Positions 23,717-32,629 of a DNA stretch of 46,834 bases are shown here, one piece after another (position 1 is the stretch's first letter; each line of letters opens with the position of its first letter). Both the position numbers and the translations under genes were made by a program. Under the pieces are notes generated by a model. That model did not search any database, was not told the origin of the DNA, and saw only the letters and a list, made by a program, of their open reading frames with translations. The DNA is taken from NCBI RefSeq assembly GCF_029067145.1, contig NZ_JAIEFA010000042.1, forward strand, positions 1 through 46,834, read 5' to 3'. Source of the stretch: Helicobacter sp. (GTDB taxonomy: Bacteria; Campylobacterota; Campylobacteria; Campylobacterales; Helicobacteraceae).

Positions 23717-23752
23717 CTAACTTCAATTTTCAAAAAGGAGTGATAAAAGGTA

Positions 23753-25852
23753 ATGCGTAAAATTTTTTTTAGTATTCCAGTTGCAATATTAATAGCCCAA
23801 GGAAGTTCATCTGCAAGGACGGAGCAGTTTGTTTTAGGGGATTCTGTCGTTAGTGCCTCTGGATTTGAACAAGATATTAAAGAAGCTCCCGCAAGTATTT
23901 CTGTGATTCCTGCAGAAGAGATTATAAATCGTCCTATTAGAGATTTGGGAGATATTGTGCAGGAAGTTCCGGGTGTTTCTACGACGGTGAGTAAGACAGG
24001 AGGAACGACAATCCAAATGCGTGGTATGGCTTCTAAATATACTTTGATTTTGATAGATGGCAAACGCGTGAATATGGACGCAGGTTTTGATAGTGCGGGT
24101 TTTGATTCTACAAGTGGATTTATTCCACCTGCAAGTATGATTGAACGTGTAGAGGTGATTCGTGGTCCTTCATCTCTTATCTATGGAAGTGATGCAATGG
24201 GTGGGGTGATTAATATTATCACAAAAAAGAATCCAAGTGAGTTAAGCGGAACAATTGCTTTAGAGACTCGCTTACAAGAGCATCACGATACTTGGGGAAA
24301 TACCTATGGAGTTAATGGCAATCTTTTTGTGCCTATCAATGAACAATTTTCCGCAAACCTTAGAGGTAAAGTATATTATGGTGAAGGAAATTATTTTTAT
24401 CAAAAAGATATTCCGGGTTATATACCCACTAGCACGAATCCTTATACAAGCCATTCTCCGACAGGTTATCGTAATATTTCAGGGGGGGGGCGTTTAAATT
24501 ATCTCTTGGACGCGCAAAATAGTTTTTATGCGGATTTTGATTATGGATTTCAACGAATGGGTAGCTTAAATACTTCTTCTGCCCAATATACAGCTGTGAG
24601 AGAATATCATCGCTATAACGCGATTTTAAACCACGATGGAAGCTACGATTGGGGTTCTATTAATAATTATATCCAATATCTTGATACGCAAAAAGTTCCG
24701 CACAAAGATGTGAATTTAGGAGCAAGCGCAGGCACTCCGGATAGAACAAGATTGGTTGATGATTCTAATATTATTTTAAGCTCTTCTTTGAAAAAAGATT
24801 ATGATTTTGGTGATAAAGGTGCTTTGGTTTTAACCGGTGGACCTTATTATAAATACGAAAGGCTTTTTAATCGTGATACGAAGTTTGATAAGGATTCCAA
24901 TCAGTTTGCGCTCTTTGGTGAAGGGGAATATTTTTTTAATGAGTATGTTTCTACCACTGCGGGATTGCGGGTGAATTATGATGACTTTTATAAGGAGTTT
25001 TTCAATCCAAGATTCTATGTTAATACCTATCCGACAGAGTGGCTTACCTTAAAGGCTGGAATCTCAAGTGGCTTAAGGCTTCCAGAGCTTGCCACACGTT
25101 ATGATGGGCTGTATGATGTGAGTAGCAGTAGAGGGAGTGGAGATATTGCCTCATATGGAAACAAGGATTTGGAAGCAGAGGAGAGTTGGAATTATGAATT
25201 AAGTGGAATCGTAGAGTTGCCTTTGGCGACTTTTACGATTACAGGATTCTACACAGACTTAAAAAAGGCGATTAGCACGCAAAATTATCTAAATGGCACA
25301 ATGTTGCCAAGCGGATATGGAATATGTGGATACGATTCGTGTAATATTTATGAAAACATAGACAAAGCAGTGGTTTCAGGTGTGGAGATTTCATTAAAAA
25401 GCAAAGCACTTTTGACCTCTGTGATTCCTAATGGAATCTATGCGGATTTAAACTATGCTTTAACAGAAACAGAGAAAAAGAGTGGGGCGGACAAAGGGAG
25501 TGATTTAAACGATGTGCCAAGACATAATCTCTCCGCAAAACTCTCCTACAAACAAAGCAAATGGGATACTTATGTGCGCTATGTCGGAAAGCTAAAAACT
25601 CCAACGACGAATGCACACACCGCAAATATTGGTCCAGGAGCGTATTATAAAGATATGCACACGGTAGATTTGGGAGCAAATTATCATTTTAATAAAAAAT
25701 GGACTTTGGGAGCAGTGATTAACAACTTGCTAGATGAAGACTTTGTGGATTATGTAACTTATCAAGGTGCAAGAGGATTGTCTTATACAAATAATTATCA
25801 AAGAATGATTCCGGGTAGGAATCTTTGGCTTACTTTGCGCGCAGAATTTTAA
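23753..25852 (+). CDS. TonB-dependent outer-membrane receptor (siderophore type)
   Basis: Outer-membrane gate for a ferric chelate. Seen: a signal peptide (residues 1-22), a TonB-box-like segment (GDSVVSASG), a plug domain (about 35-165) with IQMRGMASKYTLILIDGKRV and IERVEVIRGPSSLIYGSDAMGGVINIIT, then a beta-barrel ending GRNLWLTLRAEF with a terminal Phe. 699 residues is normal. The pattern recalls the Campylobacter enterobactin receptor CfrA; the ligand is not proven. A G9 tract encodes Gly244-246; loss of one G gives a stop three codons beyond the tract, gain gives one within about 15 codons. Divergent tonB-exbBD and Fur-like sites support iron uptake. Confidence 0.9.
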   Translation: MRKIFFSIPVAILIAQGSSSARTEQFVLGDSVVSASGFEQDIKEAPASISVIPAEEIINRPIRDLGDIVQEVPGVSTTVSKTGGTTIQMRGMASKYTLILIDGKRVNMDAGFDSAGFDSTSGFIPPASMIERVEVIRGPSSLIYGSDAMGGVINIITKKNPSELSGTIALETRLQEHHDTWGNTYGVNGNLFVPINEQFSANLRGKVYYGEGNYFYQKDIPGYIPTSTNPYTSHSPTGYRNISGGGRLNYLLDAQNSFYADFDYGFQRMGSLNTSSAQYTAVREYHRYNAILNHDGSYDWGSINNYIQYLDTQKVPHKDVNLGASAGTPDRTRLVDDSNIILSSSLKKDYDFGDKGALVLTGGPYYKYERLFNRDTKFDKDSNQFALFGEGEYFFNEYVSTTAGLRVNYDDFYKEFFNPRFYVNTYPTEWLTLKAGISSGLRLPELATRYDGLYDVSSSRGSGDIASYGNKDLEAEESWNYELSGIVELPLATFTITGFYTDLKKAISTQNYLNGTMLPSGYGICGYDSCNIYENIDKAVVSGVEISLKSKALLTSVIPNGIYADLNYALTETEKKSGADKGSDLNDVPRHNLSAKLSYKQSKWDTYVRYVGKLKTPTTNAHTANIGPGAYYKDMHTVDLGANYHFNKKWTLGAVINNLLDEDFVDYVTYQGARGLSYTNNYQRMIPGRNLWLTLRAEF
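24482..24490 (+). repeat. G9 homopolymer inside the receptor gene
   Basis: Nine consecutive Gs encode three GGG glycine codons, which are rarely used in this AT-rich sequence. Tracts of eight or more Gs are the hallmark of slipped-strand phase variation in Campylobacter and Helicobacter. As sequenced, the frame is open (ON). Confidence 0.85.
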
Positions 25853-25861
25853 GGATAAAAA

Positions 25862-26422
25862 ATGATAAAAAAGAAATTGATTTCTAATAAAACTTGGATG
25901 CAAATCCATTTGTATGTGAGTTTGTTTTTTATTCCTATGGCTTTAATTTATGCGATTACAGGTTCTTTTCATATTTTTGGCATTCGCCAAAACGCTGGAG
26001 CGGAGATTGTAGAGGTTAAGGTAGAATCTCCAATTATCAAAGGAGAGGAACAACGAATCATTTTAGAAACGCTTAAAGAAAATCATCTAAAGATTCCACA
26101 AAATACCGAAGTGCGCTTCTTTAGAAACTCATATTCTATGGGAAACTTAAAATATTCTGTAACACTTTCAAAAGATAAGGCAGGGAATCCCATTGTCCGC
26201 AGTGTAGAGAGAGGTTGGTATGGAGTGCTTTTGATGCTCCACAAAGCAGCTGGAAAATGGTATTTTGATGTTTTGGCTGTGGGATTCTCTATTGCGCTAC
26301 TTGTTCTTTATTTGTCAGGGCTTTTTTTGACAGCATTTTGTAAAAGAAATTATTTTAGTGCAAGCATTGTAACAATGTTGGGTTTTTTGGTTACAGCTTT
26401 AGCAGTTGTTTTAAGCTTGTAA
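25862..26422 (+). CDS. PepSY-associated membrane protein
   Basis: Iron-regulated-type inner-membrane protein of the PepSY/PiuB-like group; related proteins are thought to help release or reduce iron from siderophores. Seen: an N-terminal helix with His (WMQIHLYVSLFFIPMALIYAITGSFHIFG, about residues 12-40), a periplasmic PepSY-like part, a second conserved His (LLMLHKAAGKWYFDVLAV), and two C-terminal helices. At 186 residues it is a short version. It starts nine bases after the receptor, so it is very likely co-transcribed and works on the same iron substrate. Confidence 0.75.
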   Translation: MIKKKLISNKTWMQIHLYVSLFFIPMALIYAITGSFHIFGIRQNAGAEIVEVKVESPIIKGEEQRIILETLKENHLKIPQNTEVRFFRNSYSMGNLKYSVTLSKDKAGNPIVRSVERGWYGVLLMLHKAAGKWYFDVLAVGFSIALLVLYLSGLFLTAFCKRNYFSASIVTMLGFLVTALAVVLSL

Positions 26423-26568
26423 GAAATTTTTGTTTTTTATGGTTTATGTCTTTAAGGAGTGGTATATAGCATAACGAAACTTTATTAATTGATTGGCTCT
26501 TGGTTTCATTAATTTAATATTAAAAATTTAAAGGTAAAATTTCAAAAATTTTCAAATTAAGGTTAAAC

Positions 26569-27384
26569 ATGAAAAAAATTCTTATGGGTTCTATGGTGGC
26601 ATTTGCATTGTTGCAAGGTGTGAGTTTTGCGAAAGATTATGCAAAAGTAAATGGAAAATCTATTACTGAAAAAGATATTGCGCCTTTAATGCGTTCTTTG
26701 CCCGGCGTGGCGTTTGAGCAATTACCAGAAGATGCAAAAACACAGATTGTCAATCAAGCAGTGGAGCGTAAGCTTTTGATAGAGCAAGCCAAAAAAGACA
26801 AAATTCAAAGCTCTAAAGAATACAAAGATGCCCTTGCAGCTATGGAAGAGGAACTAACTCTTGAGGTTTGGACACGCAAACAAATAGAAAAAATCAAAGT
26901 TGCAGATTCTGAAATTACACAATTTTATAATCAAAACAAATCTAAGTTTGTTCAACCCGAAATGGTAAAAGCAAGCCATATTTTAGTGGCTAGCGAAAAT
27001 GACGCAAAAGCAGTTATTGCAGAGCTTAAAAAAGCAGGCAAAAATACAAGTGCGCGCTTTAATGAAATCATTAGAGAAAAAATGCAAAATGGTTCTGCAA
27101 AAGATGGAGGAAATCTAGGATATTTTGCCAAAAATCAAATGGTGCCAGAATTTTCTAACGCAGCCTTTAAGCTCAATAAAGGCACTTATACTACAACACC
27201 GGTTAAAACACAATTTGGTTATCATGTCATTTATGTAGAGGATAAAAAATCTTCCGGTACATTGTCGCTTAATGATATAAAAGGGCAGATTGAGCAGAAT
27301 CTAAAGATTAAAAAATTACAAGAAAATATCAAAAAAGAGGGCGAATCCTTACGCAAAAAAGCAAAAGTTGAGATTTTTAAATAA
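26569..27384 (+). CDS. Periplasmic peptidyl-prolyl isomerase, PEB4/CBF2 type
   Basis: SurA-like chaperone helping outer-membrane proteins fold. Seen: signal peptide (residues 1-21, ending SFA), an N-terminal SurA-like helical region, then a parvulin domain (about 125-235) with VKASHILVASE, KDGGNLGYFAKNQMVPEFSNAAF and TQFGYHVIYVED. 271 residues is the normal size. The order with fba and efp downstream matches the H. pylori HP0175-HP0177 region and C. jejuni peb4-fba as I recall them, which supports the family assignment. Confidence 0.92.
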   Translation: MKKILMGSMVAFALLQGVSFAKDYAKVNGKSITEKDIAPLMRSLPGVAFEQLPEDAKTQIVNQAVERKLLIEQAKKDKIQSSKEYKDALAAMEEELTLEVWTRKQIEKIKVADSEITQFYNQNKSKFVQPEMVKASHILVASENDAKAVIAELKKAGKNTSARFNEIIREKMQNGSAKDGGNLGYFAKNQMVPEFSNAAFKLNKGTYTTTPVKTQFGYHVIYVEDKKSSGTLSLNDIKGQIEQNLKIKKLQENIKKEGESLRKKAKVEIFK

Positions 27385-27393
27385 GGAATCTCA

Positions 27394-28317
27394 ATGTTAG
27401 TTTGTGGAAATACAATTTTAGAAAAGGCAAATAAGGAAAATTATGGTGTAGGTGCTTTTAACTTTGTAAATTACGAAATGTTGAGCGCGATTTTTGAAGC
27501 AGCGAATCTTAAAAATTCTCCTATTATTGTGCAAGCAAGTGAGGGTGCAATCAAATATTTGGGTATTGATATGGCAGTAGGAATGGTAAAGATTCTCTCT
27601 AAAGCTTATCCACACATTCCTGTGGCATTGCATTTAGACCACGGAACAAGTTTTGAATCTTGTGTAAAAGCAATCCGCGCAGGATTCACTTCCGTAATGA
27701 TTGACGCAAGTCATCATTGTTTTGAGGAAAATCTAAAAGAGACCAAAAGAGTTGTAGAAGTCGCACACATCGCAGGCGTGAGTGTAGAAGCGGAGCTTGG
27801 ACGCTTAATGGGGATTGAAGATAATATCTCTGTAGATGCGAAAGATGCGTGTTTGGTAAATCCCGATGAGGCAGAGGAGTTTGTAAAAGAATCCAAAGTA
27901 GATTTTTTAGCTCCAGCTATTGGCACAAGCCACGGAGCTTTTAAGTTTAAAGGTGAGCCAAAATTAGACTTTGACCGCTTGATTGAAGTAAAAAGACGCA
28001 CCAAGATTCCATTAGTTTTGCACGGAGCAAGTGCGATTCCACAAAATGTCAGTGAAGCATTTTTGGCAAGTGGAGGGGATTTAAAAGGAAGCAAGGGTGT
28101 GCCTTTTGCGTTTTTGCAAGAAGCAGTAAAGGGTGGGATTAACAAAATCAATACCGATACAGACTTAAGAATCGCATTTATGTCTGAAGTGCGACGCGTA
28201 GCAAATGAGGACAAAACACAATTTGACCTAAGAAAGTTTTTCGCTCCTGCAAAGGCATTTATGGTGCAAGTGATTGCGGAGCGTATGGACATTTTGGGAA
28301 GTTCTAATAAAATTTAA
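27394..28317 (+). CDS. fba: Class II fructose-bisphosphate aldolase
   Basis: Zn-dependent cleavage or synthesis of fructose-1,6-bisphosphate; in Helicobacter it serves mainly gluconeogenesis. Seen: YGVGAFNFVNYEML, the zinc-binding ALHLDHGTSFE, VMIDASHH, EAELGRLMGIED, APAIGTSHGAFKF and PLVLHGASAIPQ. 307 residues is the Helicobacter length. It starts ten bases after the PEB4-type gene and is followed by efp after 13 bases. Confidence 0.96.
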   Translation: MLVCGNTILEKANKENYGVGAFNFVNYEMLSAIFEAANLKNSPIIVQASEGAIKYLGIDMAVGMVKILSKAYPHIPVALHLDHGTSFESCVKAIRAGFTSVMIDASHHCFEENLKETKRVVEVAHIAGVSVEAELGRLMGIEDNISVDAKDACLVNPDEAEEFVKESKVDFLAPAIGTSHGAFKFKGEPKLDFDRLIEVKRRTKIPLVLHGASAIPQNVSEAFLASGGDLKGSKGVPFAFLQEAVKGGINKINTDTDLRIAFMSEVRRVANEDKTQFDLRKFFAPAKAFMVQVIAERMDILGSSNKI

Positions 28318-28330
28318 ATAAAGGAATACA

Positions 28331-28894
28331 ATGGCTTATTCAATGGGAGATTTGAAAAAAGGCTTAAAAGTTGAGTTAGAGGGGATTCCTTATAAAATCA
28401 CAGAATATCAGCATGTAAAGCCCGGTAAGGGAGCGGCATTTGTGCGTGTGAAAATGAAATCCTTTTTGGACGGAAGAGTATTAGAAAAAACATTCCACGC
28501 GGGAGATAAATGCGAAGAACCGAATTTACAAGAACGTTCTATGCAGTTTTTATATCACGATGGCGATTATTTTCAGTTTATGGATAACGAAAATTACGAG
28601 CAAATCGGTTTGAGCGAAGACCAAGTAGGCGAAGTTGCGAAATGGATGATTGATGGAATGGCGGTTAGTATTTTGTTTCATAATGGCAAGGCAATTACTG
28701 TGAATGTGCCACAGAGTGTGGAATTAAAAATTACAGAAACTCCTCCAAATTTCAAAGGCGATACAACAAGTGCAGGAAAAAAACCCGCCACGCTTGAAAC
28801 TGGTGCGGTAGTGCAAGTGCCTTACCATGTGTTAGAGGGAGATGTGATTCGTGTAAATACTGAAACAGGTGAGTATCTGGATAAAGTTAAATAG
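28331..28894 (+). CDS. efp: Translation elongation factor P
   Basis: Binds ribosomes stalled at proline runs and speeds peptide bond formation. Seen: three beta domains in 187 residues; KPGKGAAFVRVKMK with Lys34-equivalent in the domain I loop as the usual modification site, and the C-terminal signature TETGEYLDKVK. No epmA/epmB-like modification gene is in the window. AAGGAAT precedes the ATG. Confidence 0.96.
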   Translation: MAYSMGDLKKGLKVELEGIPYKITEYQHVKPGKGAAFVRVKMKSFLDGRVLEKTFHAGDKCEEPNLQERSMQFLYHDGDYFQFMDNENYEQIGLSEDQVGEVAKWMIDGMAVSILFHNGKAITVNVPQSVELKITETPPNFKGDTTSAGKKPATLETGAVVQVPYHVLEGDVIRVNTETGEYLDKVK

Positions 28895-28905
28895 GGGAAA
28901 AGATT

Positions 28906-29496
28906 ATGAGTGTAAGGGTTTTGATTCCACTTGGAAAAGGGTTTGAGGAGGTTGAGGCGATTTCTGTGATTGATGTTTTAAGGCGTGTGGGTTGCGAAGT
29001 CGTCTTAGCAGCAGTTGATGAGGAATCGCAAAAGGCTTTGGTAGTGGAATCCCAAAGCGGCTTAAAAGTTAGCGTCAATGTAAAAATTACAGAAGTTCTT
29101 GCAAGCAGTATTGATAGCATTGTGCTTCCGGGAGGTTGGGAAGGGACGCAAAATCTCATCAAATCCAAAGAAGTTGGTGCGTTACTAGCAGATTTACATA
29201 AAAGAGGCAGAGTCATAGGAGCGATTTGTGCAGCTCCTTTGGCACTTTTTAAACACAATATTCTAATCAATCAAAATTTTACTTGTTATCCTAGCATAGA
29301 AGAAAACATTGCAAATCAAAATTATATCCCTCATCAAGCTGTTGTCAAAGATGGGAATCTGATTACCTCAAGAGGCCCTGCTACTGCATTATGTTTTGGT
29401 TTTGCTTTGGCAAAAGAGTTGGTAGGAGAAGCAAAGACAAGAGAGGTGCAAAGGGGAATGTTGGCTTATGAATTTAGCAAAAATGGGATTGAATGA
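28906..29496 (+). CDS. DJ-1/PfpI (YajL-like) family protein
   Basis: Single-domain DJ-1 superfamily protein, probably in oxidative or carbonyl stress protection. Seen: LIPLGKGFEEVEAISVIDVLRR with the conserved Glu, IVLPGGWEGTQNL, the nucleophile elbow GAICAAPLAL with the conserved Cys, and ITSRGPATALCFGFALAKEL. 196 residues is normal for the DJ-1/YajL/ThiJ branch. The exact substrate is not inferable. The 3' end overlaps the following mltC fragment by 29 bases. Confidence 0.9.
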   Translation: MSVRVLIPLGKGFEEVEAISVIDVLRRVGCEVVLAAVDEESQKALVVESQSGLKVSVNVKITEVLASSIDSIVLPGGWEGTQNLIKSKEVGALLADLHKRGRVIGAICAAPLALFKHNILINQNFTCYPSIEENIANQNYIPHQAVVKDGNLITSRGPATALCFGFALAKELVGEAKTREVQRGMLAYEFSKNGIE

Positions 29497-29824
29497 AAAA
29501 ATATTATATGATTTTTGGGGATTTTTTGCATTATTTCTTGGGAGTTGTTTGGTAAATTACTTGAAAATGTTAAATGACCTTAGCAAGATTAGTCAAGTTT
29601 TTTCTTATGGTGAGTATGCAAGTCTTTATTCTAAAGTCTATAAGCTAGAGAAAGCATTGGTTGTTGCAATCATTAAGATAGAATCTGCTTTCAATGCTTA
29701 TTTGCGCACAAATTTGAAATACGAGGAGGCGCGTAACTATTTGCATATAGTAACGAATAGCAAAAAGAAATTCCAAGCGAGTGCTATACTAGAAACAATG
29801 CAAAAAGGAGTTGCGAGTCTTTAA
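29468..29824 (+). pseudogene. Decayed partial copy of the adjacent mltC gene
   Basis: 118-residue ORF that is a shortened copy of the next gene. A lipobox-like start (FFALFLGSC, Cys27) is followed by YGEYASLYSKVYKLEKALVV (about 47-66), IIKIESAFNAY with the catalytic-type Glu72, and then directly LRTNLKYEEARNYLHIVTN. In the intact gene the last two blocks are separated by about 110 residues (262-371) that carry the rest of the lysozyme-like fold; most of the N-terminal domain is missing too. It cannot be an active transglycosylase. It still overlaps mltC by TAATG, so it may be translated; a small lipoprotein role is conceivable. Confidence 0.75.
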
Positions 29825-31080
29825 TGAATAGGATTCTTTGTGTATTTATTGGATTATTTTTTACAGCCTTACTTAGCTTCGTGTTTGGTGGCTGTTTAAT
29901 AGGTTATAGGGATTTAATCTATAACCCACAGATTTTAACAGAGGGAATCTCTAAAGAGCAAGTAATAAAAAAAGCTGTCAATTACGCGCTTAATCCAAAA
30001 CAGATTGAAAGTGATGTTAAAAATTTACAAGCAAATTTTAAAAAAATTGTTACAGCTTTGACGCAAAATGCTTCTAAAAAATGGGGAGAAAATAACACGC
30101 CTACTGCTTCACAAGAAGTGTATGTAAAATATACAGATTCCTATCTCTCTCGCGCACAAGTAGATTTTGGCAAAGGCGTGATTTCTGTGGCAACCCTAGA
30201 TACAAGCAATCCCAAAGTAAGCCTCAAAAGAGCCATTGTGACGACATTGCTAACGCCAGAAGACCCAGAGGAAGTGGATTTATACTCTGATAAGGAAATT
30301 GCTTTTAACGGCAAGCCTTATTTGGCAGATTTGGTAAAAGACAATGAGGGCAAAGCAGTGCTTTATTCTTGGCGTGCGAATCGGTATGCGGATTATTTGA
30401 TAGAAAACAAATTGCAAACCACAGAAATTACAGAAAATGGCACAAAGAAAAAGGTTTATTATGTGCAATTTGAAATGGTAGAGGATTACGAGGTTCAAAG
30501 TGAGCATAAATATGGCGAATATGTCGCGCTTTTTGCCAAAGAATACAAGTTAGAGCAAGCATTGATTTTTGCAATTATTAAAACGGAATCTAGTTTCAAT
30601 CCTTACGCGGTAAGTCATATTCCAGCTTATGGATTAATGCAAGTTGTGCCAGCAAGTGCAGGGAGAGATGTTTATAGGGCTTTAAACGATCAAGACGGAA
30701 TCCCAAGCAAAGAAATGCTTTTTACGCCTAAGACAAATATTCAATACGGCTCTACCTATCTCAATATTCTATTCACTCGTTATATCAAGGGAGTGAAAAA
30801 TTCCTTATCTCACGAATATTGCGTGATTGCAGCTTATAACACAGGAAGTGGAAATGTGTTAAGTGTTTTTCATAAAGACCGCACAAAAGCAGTAGAAGTG
30901 ATTAACTCTATGACTTCTGCTGAAGTTTATCGCAAGCTTCGCACTTCCTTGAAATACGAAGAAGCACGCAATTATTTGCACAAAGTAACGAATGCAAAAA
31001 AAGAATTTCAAGCACAACAAAGTCGTGCGCAAAATGTGGAATCCTTAAATAATCCTCTAGCAAGTTTGAGCTTAAAATAA
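29824..31080 (+). CDS. mltC: Membrane-bound lytic murein transglycosylase C-like
   Basis: Outer-membrane lipoprotein that cuts peptidoglycan glycan strands. Seen: lipoprotein signal with FGGC (Cys24), an N-terminal DUF3393-type domain (about 35-210), then the SLT domain with IIKTESSFNPYAVSHIPAYG (catalytic Glu255), GLMQVVPASAGRDVY and AYNTGSGNV. 418 residues is a little longer than E. coli MltC. Its ATG overlaps the stop of the degenerate copy. Six bases separate it from bpt. Confidence 0.88.
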   Translation: MNRILCVFIGLFFTALLSFVFGGCLIGYRDLIYNPQILTEGISKEQVIKKAVNYALNPKQIESDVKNLQANFKKIVTALTQNASKKWGENNTPTASQEVYVKYTDSYLSRAQVDFGKGVISVATLDTSNPKVSLKRAIVTTLLTPEDPEEVDLYSDKEIAFNGKPYLADLVKDNEGKAVLYSWRANRYADYLIENKLQTTEITENGTKKKVYYVQFEMVEDYEVQSEHKYGEYVALFAKEYKLEQALIFAIIKTESSFNPYAVSHIPAYGLMQVVPASAGRDVYRALNDQDGIPSKEMLFTPKTNIQYGSTYLNILFTRYIKGVKNSLSHEYCVIAAYNTGSGNVLSVFHKDRTKAVEVINSMTSAEVYRKLRTSLKYEEARNYLHKVTNAKKEFQAQQSRAQNVESLNNPLASLSLK

Positions 31081-31085
31081 TCAAA

Positions 31086-31799
31086 ATGGAAGTGTATGAG
31101 CTTGTTCAAGCCCCAAGACCTTGCAGTTATTTGCCTAACCTAGAAGCATCTTTTCGTTATTTTTATATTAAGGATTGCACCGCTTATCTTTATTGCGCAT
31201 TATTAGAACGTGGTTGGAGAAGGTTTGGAAATTATTTTTTTGTCCCGACTTGCAGGACTTGCGATGCTTGCATTTCTATTCGCCAAGATTGTGCGAATTT
31301 CGTATTTTCTAAATCACACAAGCGCACATTAAAATCCCCACTCACTTTGCAAGTTTCCCGCCCAAAAGTCAGTGATGAGCATTTGAATCTTTATGACAAA
31401 TATCATCAAAAAATGCACGAGAAAAAGGGTTGGGATTATCAAGGTATTACATTAGACGCGTATTATGATACCTTTGTGCGGGGATTTTTAGAATTTGGTT
31501 ATGAATTTGATTATTATATAAACAATCAATTAGTTGGTGTAGCGTATGTGGATATTTTGCCCACCGCAATTTCAGCGGTTTATTGTTATTATGACCACGA
31601 TTTTGAGCATTTTTCTATCGGCACTTATTCTATTCTTAAACAGATAGAAGTTGCAAAAAGGTATAATATCAAATATCTTTATCCGGGTTATTGGATACAA
31701 AATCATCATTCTATGGGTTATAAAGAACGTTTTAAGCCCTTTGAGATTCTTTGTAATCGTCCGGATTTGAATGAAAACCCCCTTTGGGTTAAGGAGTAA
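31086..31799 (+). CDS. bpt: Aspartate/glutamate leucyltransferase Bpt
   Basis: Transfers leucine from tRNA to N-terminal Asp/Glu of proteins, marking them for ClpS-ClpAP (N-degron pathway). Seen: PCSYLPNLEASFRYFY, the Cys cluster CRTCDACISIRQD (about 56-68), KYHQKMHEKKGWD, GVAYVDILPTAISAVYCYYD and LYPGYWIQNHHSMGYK. 237 residues is normal for the bacterial family. Arginyl-transferase is the other possibility within the same fold; Bpt is the usual bacterial form. Confidence 0.9.
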   Translation: MEVYELVQAPRPCSYLPNLEASFRYFYIKDCTAYLYCALLERGWRRFGNYFFVPTCRTCDACISIRQDCANFVFSKSHKRTLKSPLTLQVSRPKVSDEHLNLYDKYHQKMHEKKGWDYQGITLDAYYDTFVRGFLEFGYEFDYYINNQLVGVAYVDILPTAISAVYCYYDHDFEHFSIGTYSILKQIEVAKRYNIKYLYPGYWIQNHHSMGYKERFKPFEILCNRPDLNENPLWVKE

Positions 31800-31801
31800 T
31801 T

Positions 31802-32629
31802 TTGCATTATACAAATATTCTTTCTTGGTGTTTTGAAAAATTTGCGCATTTTGAATTTCCTCCAAAAATTCAGCGGTGGATTCATTATGTATATATCAAA
31901 ATTTTTCAAGTGAATTTAGAAGAATTTGACACTTTGGCAAGTTATACTACGCTCAATGCGCTTTTTACGCGTTCTCTTGTTAAAATGCGTCAGTTTGACA
32001 AAACTCCTTTTCATCTGATTGCTCCTTGCGATTCTATTGTTATGGAGTTTGGTCAATGTCAAGAAAATTATGCAATGCAAGTTAAAGGTAGAAATTATCA
32101 TATAGATGATTTTGTCAAGACAAAGCTAGGAGAGGATTATTGTTTTGTCAATTTTTATCTTTCTCCTAGTGATTACCATAGATTCCACGCCCCTTTGAAT
32201 CTAAAAGTCAAACATTTAGAATTTATTGATGGAAGATTGCATAGCGTTTGTGAAAAATCGCTTTTAAGGCACAAAGATGTGTTTGTCCAAAATAGACGCG
32301 TTGTATTAGAATGTGAAGATGAGTTTGGAGAGCCATTTTATTTTGTTGCAATTGGTGCATTAAATGTAGGAAAAATTCAAATCAATTTCGCTCCAGAAGT
32401 CGCTCAATTTAAAACTTCTCAAACTTTGGAATTTAAGACGCCTGTAATGCTCAAAAAAGGAGAGGAAATCGGAAGCTTTTTAATGGGTTCTACGATTGTG
32501 CTTTTGAGTAAAAATTGGCAATATGATTTAAGGGTTAAAGAAAGAGTTTATTTTGGGCAGTGTATTGCCAAGCACAAAACAAAAAACATTCAAAAGAATC
32601 AAAGGAATGGAAATGAAGCAAACGATTAG
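31802..32629 (+). CDS. psd: Phosphatidylserine decarboxylase proenzyme
   Basis: Makes phosphatidylethanolamine from phosphatidylserine; a self-cleaving pyruvoyl enzyme at the inner membrane. Seen: FYLSPSDYHRFHAPL with the catalytic His, and the cleavage motif at 228-231, here MGST rather than LGST, with Ser230 becoming the pyruvoyl group. Starts with TTG after AAGGAG, two bases after bpt. 275 residues is normal. The 3' end overlaps nadA by 17 bases; the order psd-nadA-nadC is as in H. pylori. Confidence 0.93.
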   Translation: MHYTNILSWCFEKFAHFEFPPKIQRWIHYVYIKIFQVNLEEFDTLASYTTLNALFTRSLVKMRQFDKTPFHLIAPCDSIVMEFGQCQENYAMQVKGRNYHIDDFVKTKLGEDYCFVNFYLSPSDYHRFHAPLNLKVKHLEFIDGRLHSVCEKSLLRHKDVFVQNRRVVLECEDEFGEPFYFVAIGALNVGKIQINFAPEVAQFKTSQTLEFKTPVMLKKGEEIGSFLMGSTIVLLSKNWQYDLRVKERVYFGQCIAKHKTKNIQKNQRNGNEAND

